A stretch of DNA of 46,838 nucleotides from an uncultured Pelagibacteraceae bacterium (GCA_902529785.1 CABZXV010000007.1:1-46838), one strand, 5' to 3'; shown: positions 29,762 to 42,330, counted from the first letter of the stretch. Program-made: numbers and translations. The notes: a model not told the origin generated them from the letters alone.

Positions 29762-30321
29762 GAATTATTAAAGGTGAGTTCAAAGGAAAAAAATTATTAA
29801 TACCATTAGATAAATCTACAAGACCACTGAAAGATATAGTAAGGGAGTCAATCTTTAATGTTTTAGATCACTCCTCAAAAGTATCTACAAGAATAAATAA
29901 CTCAAAAGTTTTAGATTTATTTTCTGGTACTGGATCATTTGGAATTGAATGTTTATCAAGAGGGGCGACGAATGTAGTTTTTTTTGAAAATTATCTTAAT
30001 TCATTAAAAATTTTAAAGCAAAATATCTTAAATTTAGAAATAGAAAAAAAATGTACAATATATGATCATAGTGCTTATGAGTTAAGGAGCTCAAATCTTA
30101 AAAATGAAATATTTGATATAATTTTTCTAGATCCTCCATTTAAAGACAAAAATATAGAAAATTTAATAGAGCAAATTGATAAATTAAATATTGTAGATAC
30201 AAATACTTTATTAATTATTCATCGTAATAAAAAATCAAATGATAAAATTTCTGAATATCTAAATATTATTGAAGAAAAAAAATACGGATTATCAAAAATA
30301 TTCTTTTGTAGATTAATTTAA
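29758..30321 (+). CDS. rsmD: 16S rRNA (guanine966-N2)-methyltransferase
   Basis: MRIIKGEFKGKKL, TRPLKDIVRESIFNVL, VLDLFSGTGSFGIECLSRGA, IIFLDPPF. Confidence 0.94.
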   Translation: MRIIKGEFKGKKLLIPLDKSTRPLKDIVRESIFNVLDHSSKVSTRINNSKVLDLFSGTGSFGIECLSRGATNVVFFENYLNSLKILKQNILNLEIEKKCTIYDHSAYELRSSNLKNEIFDIIFLDPPFKDKNIENLIEQIDKLNIVDTNTLLIIHRNKKSNDKISEYLNIIEEKKYGLSKIFFCRLI

Positions 30322-31487
30322 TTAAGTATTTTTGAAGTCTCAGTTTTGATTAACTCAACAGAAGGCTGATCGAAAGGATTTACATTCATTAGTCTTCCTA
30401 ATAAGATTGTTTCTAAAACAAAAAAAGTAAATAATTCTCCAATTGTCTCTTCATTTCTTTTTAAAATTTCGAAACTCCTAAATGGTATACCCTTCCTTCT
30501 AAATACTAATTTAGTTGCATCTCTTTGTGCTTGAATTATTTGACTTAAATTTTTATTTTTTAAAATTGAAAAATGATCAAATAAGTTAGTATTGTTGAGC
30601 TTATTTGATTTTTCATTTTTAAACCCAAAAAATGTAAAAAAATTATTTCTAGGTCCATCTAAATAAAGCTGAAGTAAACTATGATTATCTTTTGGCATAG
30701 AAGACAGAATCGGAAAAAAACCTTGATTATTTTTACCCAGACTTTCTGCTGTTAATTGCTGATACCATTTAAAAAAATTTTCTGAACTTTCGTCATAATT
30801 AAGAATCACAGAATTTATATTCCCTTTTGTTGCATTCTGAAACATAAAACCTACATTATAAATCAATTCATTTAAGAAAGTTTTATTTTTTATCAAATAA
30901 TTAAATCTTTTAAATTTTTTTTCATTTAATCCCAACAGCTGAGCAGGTATCATCCCTACTTCAGATAAAACAGAATATCTTCCGCCAATAAAATTTTTAT
31001 GTTCTATAACCTCTATTTTTAATTTTTTAGCTAAAGACATTAAAAAATTTGATTTATTTTCTGTGATTATAAGGTTTTTATTTTTTTTTTGAGATTTTAA
31101 TATTACATTAAAATTTGCAACTGTCTCAAGGGTATTTCCCGATTTCGAAACTATTAAATTAAGTGTATTATTTCGTGATTTAATATTTATTTGACTATTT
31201 AAATTATTATAAAATTTGATTTTTTTTTTTATTTTAAATTTTAGAAAATCATGAATGGCTTCGGTACCAAGAACTGAGCCGCCCATTCCAATTAAATTAA
31301 TTTGTTGAAAATTCCTATATTTATTAAGTTTTTTTTTTTTAAAACTATATTTGTATTTTGTAGAGTATGAATTTAATAAAAGAGAACTCTCTTGTAATTC
31401 TTTTTTTAAGATTTTAAAAATTTTTTTTTTCGTTTTTACGTTCTTTTTATGTCTAAAATTTTGAAAAATAATGTTTTTTGAAAACAT
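30318..31487 (-). CDS. pgi: Glucose-6-phosphate isomerase (compact)
   Basis: NLIGMGGSVLGTEA, VSKSGNTLETVANF, WYQQLTAESLGKNNQG, NHSLLQLYLDGP, FDQPSVELIKTET. Confidence 0.9.
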   Translation of the reverse strand: MFSKNIIFQNFRHKKNVKTKKKIFKILKKELQESSLLLNSYSTKYKYSFKKKKLNKYRNFQQINLIGMGGSVLGTEAIHDFLKFKIKKKIKFYNNLNSQINIKSRNNTLNLIVSKSGNTLETVANFNVILKSQKKNKNLIITENKSNFLMSLAKKLKIEVIEHKNFIGGRYSVLSEVGMIPAQLLGLNEKKFKRFNYLIKNKTFLNELIYNVGFMFQNATKGNINSVILNYDESSENFFKWYQQLTAESLGKNNQGFFPILSSMPKDNHSLLQLYLDGPRNNFFTFFGFKNEKSNKLNNTNLFDHFSILKNKNLSQIIQAQRDATKLVFRRKGIPFRSFEILKRNEETIGELFTFFVLETILLGRLMNVNPFDQPSVELIKTETSKILN

Positions 31488-31491
31488 ATAT

Positions 31492-31815
31492 CTACTTGAT
31501 TTTTTTTAAAATATATTCTTCCAGCGATGTGGGGGTTTTTGTGGACGATATATCTTTCTCAATTTGACTGCTCTTAAGTAAATCTTTTATGGATGATTGA
31601 TCACTTCTTATATCACTCGTAGATTTTGCACTTGCCTCTCCTGGTTTTGGTAGTTTATCATAATCAGGAGGCATAGTTAGTGGATTTTTTTTATCAATTA
31701 AAAATTCATCACCTTGATCAGATCTTTTTTTACCTTGTAATGCCTCTCCAACACCGCATGAATAAAGAAAAAGTGAAATAAAGAAAAAAATTATTGATTT
31801 AAAAAATTTGTTCAT
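31492..31815 (-). CDS. DUF3035-like (BamF-like) lipoprotein
   Basis: Lipobox-like LYSC; PLTMPPDYDKLPKPGEA; upstream of pgi and downstream of lspA. Confidence 0.7.
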   Translation of the reverse strand: MNKFFKSIIFFFISLFLYSCGVGEALQGKKRSDQGDEFLIDKKNPLTMPPDYDKLPKPGEASAKSTSDIRSDQSSIKDLLKSSQIEKDISSTKTPTSLEEYILKKIK

Positions 31816-32297
31816 TTTCTTTTATAACCTAATATTTCAGAAAATATAAGTAAACAAATTCCTACTGTTATAAAGATATCAGCAACATTAAAAACAAACC
31901 AATGATATCCATTATAATTTAAATCTATAAAATCTGGGACAGCTCTAAAATATATTCTGTCAAATAAATTACCTAGTGAGCCTCCTAGAATTACCAATAA
32001 AAAATAATACTTCATTCCTTTTTCTTTGAATAATAAATAAATTATAACAAAATTAATAAAAACAATTAAAGCTGTCACAATATTATAAAAATAATCTTGA
32101 TCTGAAGATAACAAGCCAAATCCAATTCCTTTGTTCCAAACAAGATAAAAATTTAAGAATGTATTGATATAAATATCAACTTTACCATTTTGCTCTAGTA
32201 TATTGAGAATAGAAATTTTAGATATTCTATCTAATAAAAAAATTAATAATAAAATTAAAGCGCTGAAAACTATTTTTTTTATATTTTCATTTTTCAT
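31812..32297 (-). CDS. lspA: Lipoprotein signal peptidase
   Basis: DRISKISIL, WNKGIGFGLL, GGSLGNLFDRIYFRAVPDFID, FNVADIFITVG. Confidence 0.96.
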   Translation of the reverse strand: MKNENIKKIVFSALILLLIFLLDRISKISILNILEQNGKVDIYINTFLNFYLVWNKGIGFGLLSSDQDYFYNIVTALIVFINFVIIYLLFKEKGMKYYFLLVILGGSLGNLFDRIYFRAVPDFIDLNYNGYHWFVFNVADIFITVGICLLIFSEILGYKRK

Positions 32298-35035
32298 TGA
32301 ACAATTAAATGCCCATGTTTCTCACATATTTCCTTGCTAATTTTCCAACATACTGGACACTTAGTTCCTACAGCTTTTGAACTAGTAACTTCAATATCTT
32401 TTTCCAAATTATTGTCATTGGAGATTGAAGCTGAAGAAGTTATACATATTTCAGAGAAATCTTGGTTCTGAGCTATATTGAACATATCTTGATTTTTGAT
32501 TTTAATTTCAATATTTGCCTCTAAACTCGAACCAATAATTTTTTCTGCTCTTTTACTCTCTATGCTAATATTTGCTTCATCTCTTATTAGTTTAATCTTT
32601 TCCCATTTATTATTTAATTCATCATTTTTCCATTGATTAGGAATTTTAACAAATTTTTGTAAATGAACACTTCCCTCTTTATCTTCTTTATAAATTAAAT
32701 GATAAATTTCTTCAGTTGTGAATGACAATATTGGTGCAAACCATTTTAATAAACACTCTAAAATTACTTTTAGTATTAAAATACAATCTGATCTTTTTTT
32801 TGAGTTTTTAGGATCACAATAAAGAAGATCCTTTCTTATATCAAAATAAAAAGCTGACAATTCTACAGTACAGAAATTGAGTAATTCTTTATAGAGATTA
32901 TGAAAATTATAGGACTTAAAATACTCATTAAAATTTTTATTAATCATATATAATCTATGAAGCATGTATTTTTCGAGTTCAGGCAAATCATTTAAGTCAA
33001 TTTTTTCAAAATCTATTTTTGAGTAATCATCTTGCATATTTCCTAAAAGATATCTGAAAGTATTTCTAATTTTTCTGTAAGACTCAGAATGTTGGTCTAA
33101 AATTGAATAATCAATTCTTAAATCCTCAGCATAATTTGATGATGCAACCCAGATTCTAAGTATATCAGCACCATATTTTTTTAAAATATCTTCTGGGGCA
33201 ATTACATTCCCTGTTGATTTAGACATTTTAAGCCCTTTGCCATCAACGACAAACCCATGTGATAGAATACTTTCAAAGGGTGCTCTACCTCTAGTTCCAC
33301 ATGACTCAAGTAAAGAAGAATGAAACCATCCTCTATGTTGGTCTGAGCCTTCTAAATACATTGATGCAGGCCATTTTAAGTCTTCTCTTTTTTCTAATAC
33401 AAAAGAATGTGTTGAGCCACTATCAAACCACACTTCTACTATGTCTGATGATTTAGTAAAATCCTCTGCTTTATATTTATCTCCAAGAAGTCTTTGAAAA
33501 TTTTCTTCAAACCAACAATCGGAACCCTCTTTTTCATAGATTTTTGCGATATTTTCAAAAACTTCATCATCTATCAAAATCTCTCCATTTTTTTTTGAAA
33601 TAAATATTGGTAAAGGAACACCCCATACTCTCTGTCTAGATACACACCAATCTGGCCTAGTCTCAATCATTGATTTAATTCTTTCTTTACCTTTCGCGGG
33701 GTAAAAAGTTGTATCATCTATAGCTTTAAGAGCTTTATCTCTTAATTTGTGACTCTCCATTGAAATAAACCATTGAGGTGTTGCTCTGTGAACTAATGGA
33801 GCTTTAGATCTCCAAGAATGTGGATAGGAATGAGTAAGTTTTCCGTTGGATAATAGGGTTTTTGTTTCCTTAAGCTTCTCTATGACAATCGTATTAGCTT
33901 TAAAAATATGTGTTCCTTCAAATATTGGTATATGTTTAGTGTATCTTCCATCGTCATCAACTGTTTCAACTGCTTTAATCCCATTGTTTAAACACAAATT
34001 AAAATCATCAGGTCCATGACTAGGTGCGCAATGAACAATACCTGTTCCCTGTTCTGTTGTAACAAATCTTGCTTCAAGCATTGGAACATCATAATCATAT
34101 CCAATTTTATGAAATGGATGACCACAAATAGTTCCTTCAAAATCTTTTCCTTTAAATTCAGAAAGTAAATTTATTTTTAAGTCTGTGTCTTTTGACACAG
34201 ATTCTAAAAGCTCTTTAGCAATTACTATTTTTTCACTATGTAGTTTGTCATTATTGTTTATCTCGCATAAGACATAATCTAAACTTTGATTATATGCTAA
34301 AGCCTTATTTGCAGGTATAGTCCATGGTGTAGTAGTCCAAATGATAATATTTGATCCAATGATTTCTTTTATATTTGAACTTTTGACTATAAAAGCAGCA
34401 TAAATTGTATCTGATACATGATCTTGATATTCAACTTCTGCATCTGCTAAAGCAGTTTTTTCGACTGTAGACCATAAAACAGGTTTATATCCTTTGAATA
34501 AACTTCCCTCTTTCAAAAATTTACCCAGCTCTCTTACAATTTGAGCCTCAGCATCAAAACTCATTGTTGAATAATAGTTTTCCCAATCTCCAATTACTCC
34601 AAGTCTTTTGAATTGATCTTTATGAATTTCGATCCATTTACTTGCAAAATCTCTGCATTCTTTTCTAAATTCTATAATAGGTACATCGTTTTTATTTTTT
34701 TTATTTTTTTTATATTGTTCCTCAATTTTCCACTCAATTGGTAAACCATGGCAATCCCATCCAGGAACATAGACAGAATCCTTACCATCCATTTGATGGA
34801 ATTTAATTATTATATCTTTTAGAATTTTATTTAAAGCTGTACCCATATGAATATTTCCATTTGCATAAGGCGGGCCATCATGTAATACAAATTTTTCTTT
34901 TCCTTTACTTTGTGATCTCAGTTTCTTATATAAATTAATCTTCTCCCAAAATTTTAAATATTCAGGCTCTTTATTAGGCAGGTTCGCCTTCATAGAAAAA
35001 GCAGTTTTAGGTAAATTTAAATGTTCCTTACTCAT
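32294..35035 (-). CDS. ileS: Isoleucyl-tRNA synthetase
   Basis: HDGPPYANGNIHMGTALNKILKD, VYVPGWDCHGLPIEWK, GLKMSKSTGN. Confidence 0.98.
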   Translation of the reverse strand: MSKEHLNLPKTAFSMKANLPNKEPEYLKFWEKINLYKKLRSQSKGKEKFVLHDGPPYANGNIHMGTALNKILKDIIIKFHQMDGKDSVYVPGWDCHGLPIEWKIEEQYKKNKKNKNDVPIIEFRKECRDFASKWIEIHKDQFKRLGVIGDWENYYSTMSFDAEAQIVRELGKFLKEGSLFKGYKPVLWSTVEKTALADAEVEYQDHVSDTIYAAFIVKSSNIKEIIGSNIIIWTTTPWTIPANKALAYNQSLDYVLCEINNNDKLHSEKIVIAKELLESVSKDTDLKINLLSEFKGKDFEGTICGHPFHKIGYDYDVPMLEARFVTTEQGTGIVHCAPSHGPDDFNLCLNNGIKAVETVDDDGRYTKHIPIFEGTHIFKANTIVIEKLKETKTLLSNGKLTHSYPHSWRSKAPLVHRATPQWFISMESHKLRDKALKAIDDTTFYPAKGKERIKSMIETRPDWCVSRQRVWGVPLPIFISKKNGEILIDDEVFENIAKIYEKEGSDCWFEENFQRLLGDKYKAEDFTKSSDIVEVWFDSGSTHSFVLEKREDLKWPASMYLEGSDQHRGWFHSSLLESCGTRGRAPFESILSHGFVVDGKGLKMSKSTGNVIAPEDILKKYGADILRIWVASSNYAEDLRIDYSILDQHSESYRKIRNTFRYLLGNMQDDYSKIDFEKIDLNDLPELEKYMLHRLYMINKNFNEYFKSYNFHNLYKELLNFCTVELSAFYFDIRKDLLYCDPKNSKKRSDCILILKVILECLLKWFAPILSFTTEEIYHLIYKEDKEGSVHLQKFVKIPNQWKNDELNNKWEKIKLIRDEANISIESKRAEKIIGSSLEANIEIKIKNQDMFNIAQNQDFSEICITSSASISNDNNLEKDIEVTSSKAVGTKCPVCWKISKEICEKHGHLIVQ

Positions 35036-35964
35036 GAAATTTTTTTTGCATTCAAAATATCTTTTTTAATTTGATTTTTTAACTCACTGATACCTTTGAA
35101 TTTTTTTTCTCCTCTAATAAATTTTAAAAATTCGACAGACAATTTTTTATTATAGAGATTTCTTGAAAAATTAAAAATATTTACCTCTAAAAGTATTTTT
35201 TTTTGTTCAAAAGTTGGCCTATATCCTAAATTTGCAATACCCCTAAAGACCTTTTTTTTATCATTAATTCTAACTCTTACTGCATAAACTCCTGGTTTTG
35301 CTATGACGTAGTTTTCAATGTCTATGTTGCATGTTGGAAAACCAATTTTTTGCCCCATCATTCTACCCTTTTGAACTGTACCCTCAATCGTCCAATTTCT
35401 TTTTAGAAAATTATTTGCCCTAGATAGATGCCCTTTTTCAAGCAACTTTCTAATTATTGTAGATGAAATAATTTTTTTATTTTTCTTTAAAGGTGTTGGT
35501 TTAACTAAAGTATAACCAAAAATATTTTCATATTTTTTAAGTAACAAAACATCTCCCTCTCTTTTGTTACCAAATCTAAAATTGTTACTGACAAATATAA
35601 ATTTTGAGTTTAATTTTTTTGATAAAATATCCTTAATAAAATCTATACAATTAATTTTTGAAAATTTTTTATCAAAATTTTTATTAATTATAAAATCAAC
35701 TCCAAATTTTTGTAAATAGGCAACTTTTTGATTAAAATTTGATATTCTATAATTTTTTATTTTACGATTAAAAAACATTTTAGGAATAGGATCAAAAGTG
35801 ACAACTCCTATCTTAGATTTATATTTAGTTTTATATTTTTTTGCCAATTGAAATAATTTTTGGTGTCCAGAATGTAAACCATCAAAGTTTCCAATCAAGA
35901 TAATAGAATTTTTAAATTTTTGTGAAATATTAAAATTATTAAAAATCTTAGACTGTTTCACCAT
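35032..35964 (-). CDS. ribF: Bifunctional riboflavin kinase/FAD synthetase
   Basis: LIGNFDGLHSGHQKL, VVTFDPIPKMFF, GRMMGQKIGFPTCNI, GIANLGYRPTF. Confidence 0.94.
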   Translation of the reverse strand: MVKQSKIFNNFNISQKFKNSIILIGNFDGLHSGHQKLFQLAKKYKTKYKSKIGVVTFDPIPKMFFNRKIKNYRISNFNQKVAYLQKFGVDFIINKNFDKKFSKINCIDFIKDILSKKLNSKFIFVSNNFRFGNKREGDVLLLKKYENIFGYTLVKPTPLKKNKKIISSTIIRKLLEKGHLSRANNFLKRNWTIEGTVQKGRMMGQKIGFPTCNIDIENYVIAKPGVYAVRVRINDKKKVFRGIANLGYRPTFEQKKILLEVNIFNFSRNLYNKKLSVEFLKFIRGEKKFKGISELKNQIKKDILNAKKIS

Positions 35965-36773
35965 TTTAATTCACTCTGAAAATAATTAATTTTTGCATCA
36001 TAATTTTTTAGTACATTTTCAATAGAAAAATTTGAAATTTCTTGTCTATGTATACCACCTGTGATCAGTAGTGAATCAAAATTTTGTGCCATGGCTCCTT
36101 TTATATCCGTATTTAAATTATCACCAATACATAATATTTTTTTATCTTTAACTGTGGCAGCAAGTTCATAAACTGGTGGATAAGGTTTGCCAAAATATAT
36201 TACTTCCCCATCAATTTCCTCAAATGATTTAGCTATAGATCCAGCGCAGTATTCTCTTTTATTTCCTCTATCAACTATTAAATCTGGATTAGTACATATC
36301 ATTTTTTTTGATATTTGCGTTGATAGAAAATTTTTATAATACTCCAAATCATTCTCATGTTCCTCGAAAAGTCCTGAGCACAATATGTATTCTGAGTCAT
36401 CTATATTGTTGACTTTATTGTTCTCAAATTTTCTGAATAAATCAAAATCTCTTGGTGGTCCTAAATGAAAAAATTTTTTGTTTTTAAATTTTTCTAAAAT
36501 ATATCTAAGAGATGCTTCTCCGGATGTAAAAACAGTTTCAGAAAACTTATTTAATCCCATTCCTTTAAGGGTATTAATTACAGTTACATTTGGTCTTGGA
36601 GCATTTGTAAGTAAAATAAATTTTTTATTATTTTTTGATAATTCTTCTAAAACTTTTACTGCATTCTTGTGAAGCTTTATTCCATTATGAATTACTCCCC
36701 AAATATCGATGAAAAATAAATCATACTGACTTACAATTGATTTTAAGCCTATTTGCTCTAAATTTTTACTCAT
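35958..36773 (-). CDS. HAD-superfamily hydrolase (NagD-like, TIGR01459 type)
   Basis: FFIDIWGVIHNGI, LLTNAPRP, YFGKPYPPVYELA, CIGDNLNTDIKGA. Confidence 0.88.
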   Translation of the reverse strand: MSKNLEQIGLKSIVSQYDLFFIDIWGVIHNGIKLHKNAVKVLEELSKNNKKFILLTNAPRPNVTVINTLKGMGLNKFSETVFTSGEASLRYILEKFKNKKFFHLGPPRDFDLFRKFENNKVNNIDDSEYILCSGLFEEHENDLEYYKNFLSTQISKKMICTNPDLIVDRGNKREYCAGSIAKSFEEIDGEVIYFGKPYPPVYELAATVKDKKILCIGDNLNTDIKGAMAQNFDSLLITGGIHRQEISNFSIENVLKNYDAKINYFQSELKW

Positions 36774-36840
36774 ATTTCAGATATAGCTTAAAAAACTAAT
36801 AAATTCTTGGATTTTCTACTTTATATATTTTAGACCAGAT

Positions 36841-36870
36841 CTTGAAAAAATAGTCACATGCATCTATATG
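36841..36870 (+). promoter_or_regulatory. Putative heat-shock (sigma32/RpoH-like) promoter of groESL
   Basis: CTTGAAA at 36841-36847 followed by a CATCTATAT -10-like block in the groES leader; no CIRCE repeat seen in the leader. Confidence 0.55.
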
Positions 36871-36893
36871 AACTTTAATTTAAAGGAGTATTT

Positions 36894-38868
<1,975 letters not shown>

Positions 38869-38900
38869 TCCCTTTCCAATCTGATTTTTCAGAAAAATTT

Positions 38901-38938
38901 AAAACCCCCGAAACTAAGTTTCCGGGGGTTTTTTTTTT
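38901..38938 (+). terminator. Rho-independent terminator after groESL
   Basis: aaaacccccgaaac-taa-gtttccgggggtttt hairpin (one bulged base) followed by a T-run. Confidence 0.92.
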
Positions 38939-39133
38939 ACCTTTTTCAAGGTGGACGAAAACTTAATTTAACAAATTTATGTAGTCTTTTTCTAACGAAC
39001 CACATAAGTTAATTTTATAAATTTTTCAGGTTGTATTCAATCAAACTCTAATTTTTTTCTATCTTAAAGTGAAATTAAATTAATTTTTTTTTTGTTTTCA
39101 ATCTGAGGTTTAGATGTATAAGAACACCGAACT

Positions 39134-40960
39134 ATGAATCAAAATATAAGAAATATTACTATAATCGCTCATGTTGACCACGGAAAAACAACGTTGATTG
39201 ATAATTTGATGAAGCAAAGTGGATCTTTTAGAGAAAATGAAGTCATAGATGAAAGAATAATGGACTCTGGTGAACTCGAAAAAGAAAGAGGAATTACAAT
39301 TTTAGCTAAACCTACTTCTATAAATTGGAAAGATACTAGAATAAATATTATCGATACACCTGGCCACAGAGATTTTGCAGCAGAAGTTGAAAGAGTTTTA
39401 AGTTTAGCAGATGGAGCATTATTGCTTGTGGACTCTGCAGAAGGGGTTATGCCACAAACAAAATTTGTATTAAGTAAAGCCTTAAGGCAGGGTTTGAAAC
39501 CAATAGTTGTTATTAATAAATTAGACAAGACCGATCAAAGAGCTGATGAAGTTTTAAATGAGACTTTTGATTTATTTGTAAGTTTAGATGCAAACGAAGA
39601 ACAATTGGATTTCCCAGTTTTATATGCAAGTGGTAGATCGGGTTGGGCTAGTAAAGATATTGATGGGCCTCGAGAAAATCTTCATCCTTTATTAGATTTA
39701 GTACTTGAACATGTTAAACCTTCCGAATTTGATAGATCTAAACCTTTTGCAATGTTATCAACATTACTTTATGCAGATAATTTTTTAGGAAGAAGTCTTG
39801 TAGGAAGAATATCTCAGGGAACAGCCAAAGCAAATCAACAGATAAAAGCAATAAATTTAGAGGGTAAAAAAGTAGACGAAGGAAGACTCACAAAAATCTT
39901 TAGATATGAGGGTACAAAGAAAGTGCCAATCGAAATTGGAGAAGCTGGCGATATTGTAGTAATAGCTGGATTAGAAAAGGCTAATGTAGCAGATACTATT
40001 TGCGATTTGGAAGTAAATGAGCCAATAAAAGCAACTCCTATTGATCCACCAACAATGTCTATAAAAATTACAGTAAATAGCTCTCCACTTGCAGGGACTG
40101 AAGGTAAAAAACTGACCAGCACCCAAATTAGAGATCGATTAATATTAGAAGCTCAAAATAATGTTGGAATTAGTTTTTCTGAAAATTCAAACAAAGATGC
40201 ATTTGAAATAAGTGGAAGAGGCGAACTAATGCTTGAGATTTTGTTAACCCAAATGAGACGAGAAGGCTTTGAAATGACGGTAAGCCCTCCTAAAGTTTTA
40301 TTTAAAACTGACAGTAATTCTAAAAAATTAGAGCCAATTGAGGAGATTACAATGGATATTGATAAGGAGTTTTCATCTAAAATCATAGACAGTATGAATA
40401 GAAGAAAAGGGAAATTAATTGAACTTAAAGATACTGGAAAAAATAAAAAAAGATTAATTTTTCAAGCACCAACTAGGGGGTTGATGGGATATACAAGTAG
40501 ATTTTTAACTTTAACCAAAGGTACAGGCGTAATTAACAGAATTTTTCACTCTTATGGAGATTTTGAGGGCGACATGGAGGGTAGAAGGAACGGTGCTTTA
40601 ATTTCTATGGATCAAGGTAAGGCCGTAGCTTTTTCAATTTTTAACTTACAAGCTAGAGGAGAAATGTTTATTACACATAACGATCCTGTTTATACTGGAA
40701 TGATAGTGGGCTTGGCACCAAAACCGGGTGATATGATAATTAATGTCATGAAAGGTAAAAAACTTACAAATATGAGAACACAAGGAACAGATGAAAATAT
40801 TGTTCTCACTCCCGTTCGAAAAATGTCTATAGCTGAACAACTAAGTATACTGAATACAGATGAGGCTTTAGAAATTACCCCAAAATCATGTAGACTAAGA
40901 AAAGCAATTCTTGACCCTCATGAGAGGAAAAGAAGTGAAAAAAATAATTTAATCACTTAA
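39134..40960 (+). CDS. typA: GTP-binding protein TypA/BipA
   Basis: IAHVDHGKTTLIDNLMKQSG, ERGITILAKPTSI, DTPGHRDF, NKLDKTD; BipA C-terminal region. Confidence 0.97.
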   Translation: MNQNIRNITIIAHVDHGKTTLIDNLMKQSGSFRENEVIDERIMDSGELEKERGITILAKPTSINWKDTRINIIDTPGHRDFAAEVERVLSLADGALLLVDSAEGVMPQTKFVLSKALRQGLKPIVVINKLDKTDQRADEVLNETFDLFVSLDANEEQLDFPVLYASGRSGWASKDIDGPRENLHPLLDLVLEHVKPSEFDRSKPFAMLSTLLYADNFLGRSLVGRISQGTAKANQQIKAINLEGKKVDEGRLTKIFRYEGTKKVPIEIGEAGDIVVIAGLEKANVADTICDLEVNEPIKATPIDPPTMSIKITVNSSPLAGTEGKKLTSTQIRDRLILEAQNNVGISFSENSNKDAFEISGRGELMLEILLTQMRREGFEMTVSPPKVLFKTDSNSKKLEPIEEITMDIDKEFSSKIIDSMNRRKGKLIELKDTGKNKKRLIFQAPTRGLMGYTSRFLTLTKGTGVINRIFHSYGDFEGDMEGRRNGALISMDQGKAVAFSIFNLQARGEMFITHNDPVYTGMIVGLAPKPGDMIINVMKGKKLTNMRTQGTDENIVLTPVRKMSIAEQLSILNTDEALEITPKSCRLRKAILDPHERKRSEKNNLIT

Positions 40961-41604
40961 TTCATAATCCTATCAATTAAAAATAAGCTTAAAGCTATAC
41001 AAGGACCTATACCGAAAGCAAACATTAAAGTCCCTACTCCAAGAGTTCCACCTAAATACCAGCCTACTGATGCTACTGAAATTTCTATAAAAGCTCTAAC
41101 AGCTGCAATTGGTAAATTAGTTTTTTTTTGTAATCCAGTCATTAAACCATCTCTTGGTCCTGGCCCCAAATTTGCAATCAAATAAATTCCACTCCCTACT
41201 CCAACTATCATTACACCTAGAGCTGCCATTAACAATTTCATTATATAACTTTCAGGGGTTGGAATTAACGCAATTGTTACATCCAACATTACTGCAATAA
41301 TTACGATATTAAATATTGTTCCAAGACCTGGCTTTTGTTTTAAAAAGAACCATAGAGACAAAACAACGACACTTACAATAAAAGTGACAACACCAATTGA
41401 TAATCCTGATTTAATTGAAATTCCTTGTGCCATTACAGTCCATGGAGAGTTCCCAAGAAATGAAATAACTACCAATGCTTCACCAAAACCGAACAATATA
41501 AGGCCAAAACAAAGAAAAAATAATGTTGATAATTTCGGTTTTAAATTAAAGGTTTCATCAGAACTCCATGAGACTTTTGGGATTTTTTTGATAGTAAGGA
41601 ACAT
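40957..41604 (-). CDS. YczE/YyaS-like membrane protein
   Basis: Polytopic; LGNSPWTVMAQGISIKSGLSIG and ANLGPGPRDGLMTGLQKKTNLPI motifs. Confidence 0.8.
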   Translation of the reverse strand: MFLTIKKIPKVSWSSDETFNLKPKLSTLFFLCFGLILFGFGEALVVISFLGNSPWTVMAQGISIKSGLSIGVVTFIVSVVVLSLWFFLKQKPGLGTIFNIVIIAVMLDVTIALIPTPESYIMKLLMAALGVMIVGVGSGIYLIANLGPGPRDGLMTGLQKKTNLPIAAVRAFIEISVASVGWYLGGTLGVGTLMFAFGIGPCIALSLFLIDRIMN

Positions 41605-41643
41605 ATAATTAACTATTATTTATACTTTCTTGTACTAAAATCT

Positions 41644-42330
41644 ATGAAAATGAAACATTTTGTATTGATAATAATAATTTTCATTTATTCCTCAAAGGCT
41701 ACTGCACACAGTAGTCACTATGAAGGTTTAAAAAAAATTGAGATGGATGTTCTTAGAAATAATGAAGTTATTGGTAGTACTAGCTACTTTTTTGAATTTG
41801 ATGAGGATTTATTTGTAGTTAAAAATTATACCAATTTTAAAGTAGAATTATTTGGAATAAAAGTTTTTTCAATACTAAGTGAAACTATAGAAAAATATAA
41901 AGATGATAAACTTATTTTTTTTAAATCAAATACATTCCAAAATGACAAGGAAAAATACGTAAATTTAAAATATCATAGGGCAAAAAATAAATTCATTATT
42001 GATGGTTCATCTTTTAAGGGAGAAGCTGATATAGATTGTACTATTGGCAATTGGTGGAACCATAAAATTTTTAAAGCTAATAAACAAATTAGTCCTTTAT
42101 CTGGAAGTATAAAGAAACAAACTGTAAATTTAATTGGAACTGAAAATATTATTATAAATAATAAAGAATATTCAAGCAAACATTTCAAAATTAAATCAAA
42201 TGATGAAAGCCTTGATGAAGACAAGCAATTTGAATTTGATGTATGGTATAATCCAAAAAATAATTTAATTTTAAAAGTAACTTATAATAAAATGGGAAAC
42301 TGGGAATATAGATTAAGGAGTTTTGAGTAA
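41644..42330 (+). CDS. Secreted DUF6134-like protein
   Basis: Signal peptide MKMKHFVLIIIIFIYSSKATAH; beta-rich body with GNWWNHKI and FDVWYNPKNNLILKVTY. Confidence 0.65.
   Translation: MKMKHFVLIIIIFIYSSKATAHSSHYEGLKKIEMDVLRNNEVIGSTSYFFEFDEDLFVVKNYTNFKVELFGIKVFSILSETIEKYKDDKLIFFKSNTFQNDKEKYVNLKYHRAKNKFIIDGSSFKGEADIDCTIGNWWNHKIFKANKQISPLSGSIKKQTVNLIGTENIIINNKEYSSKHFKIKSNDESLDEDKQFEFDVWYNPKNNLILKVTYNKMGNWEYRLRSFE

Noticed and set aside
38940-39133. Gap between groEL terminator and typA, tested as a possible ncRNA
   Set aside because: I find only a weak ~9-bp A/U-rich hairpin (aatttatgt...acataagtt) and no convincing promoter/terminator pair; probably the typA leader.
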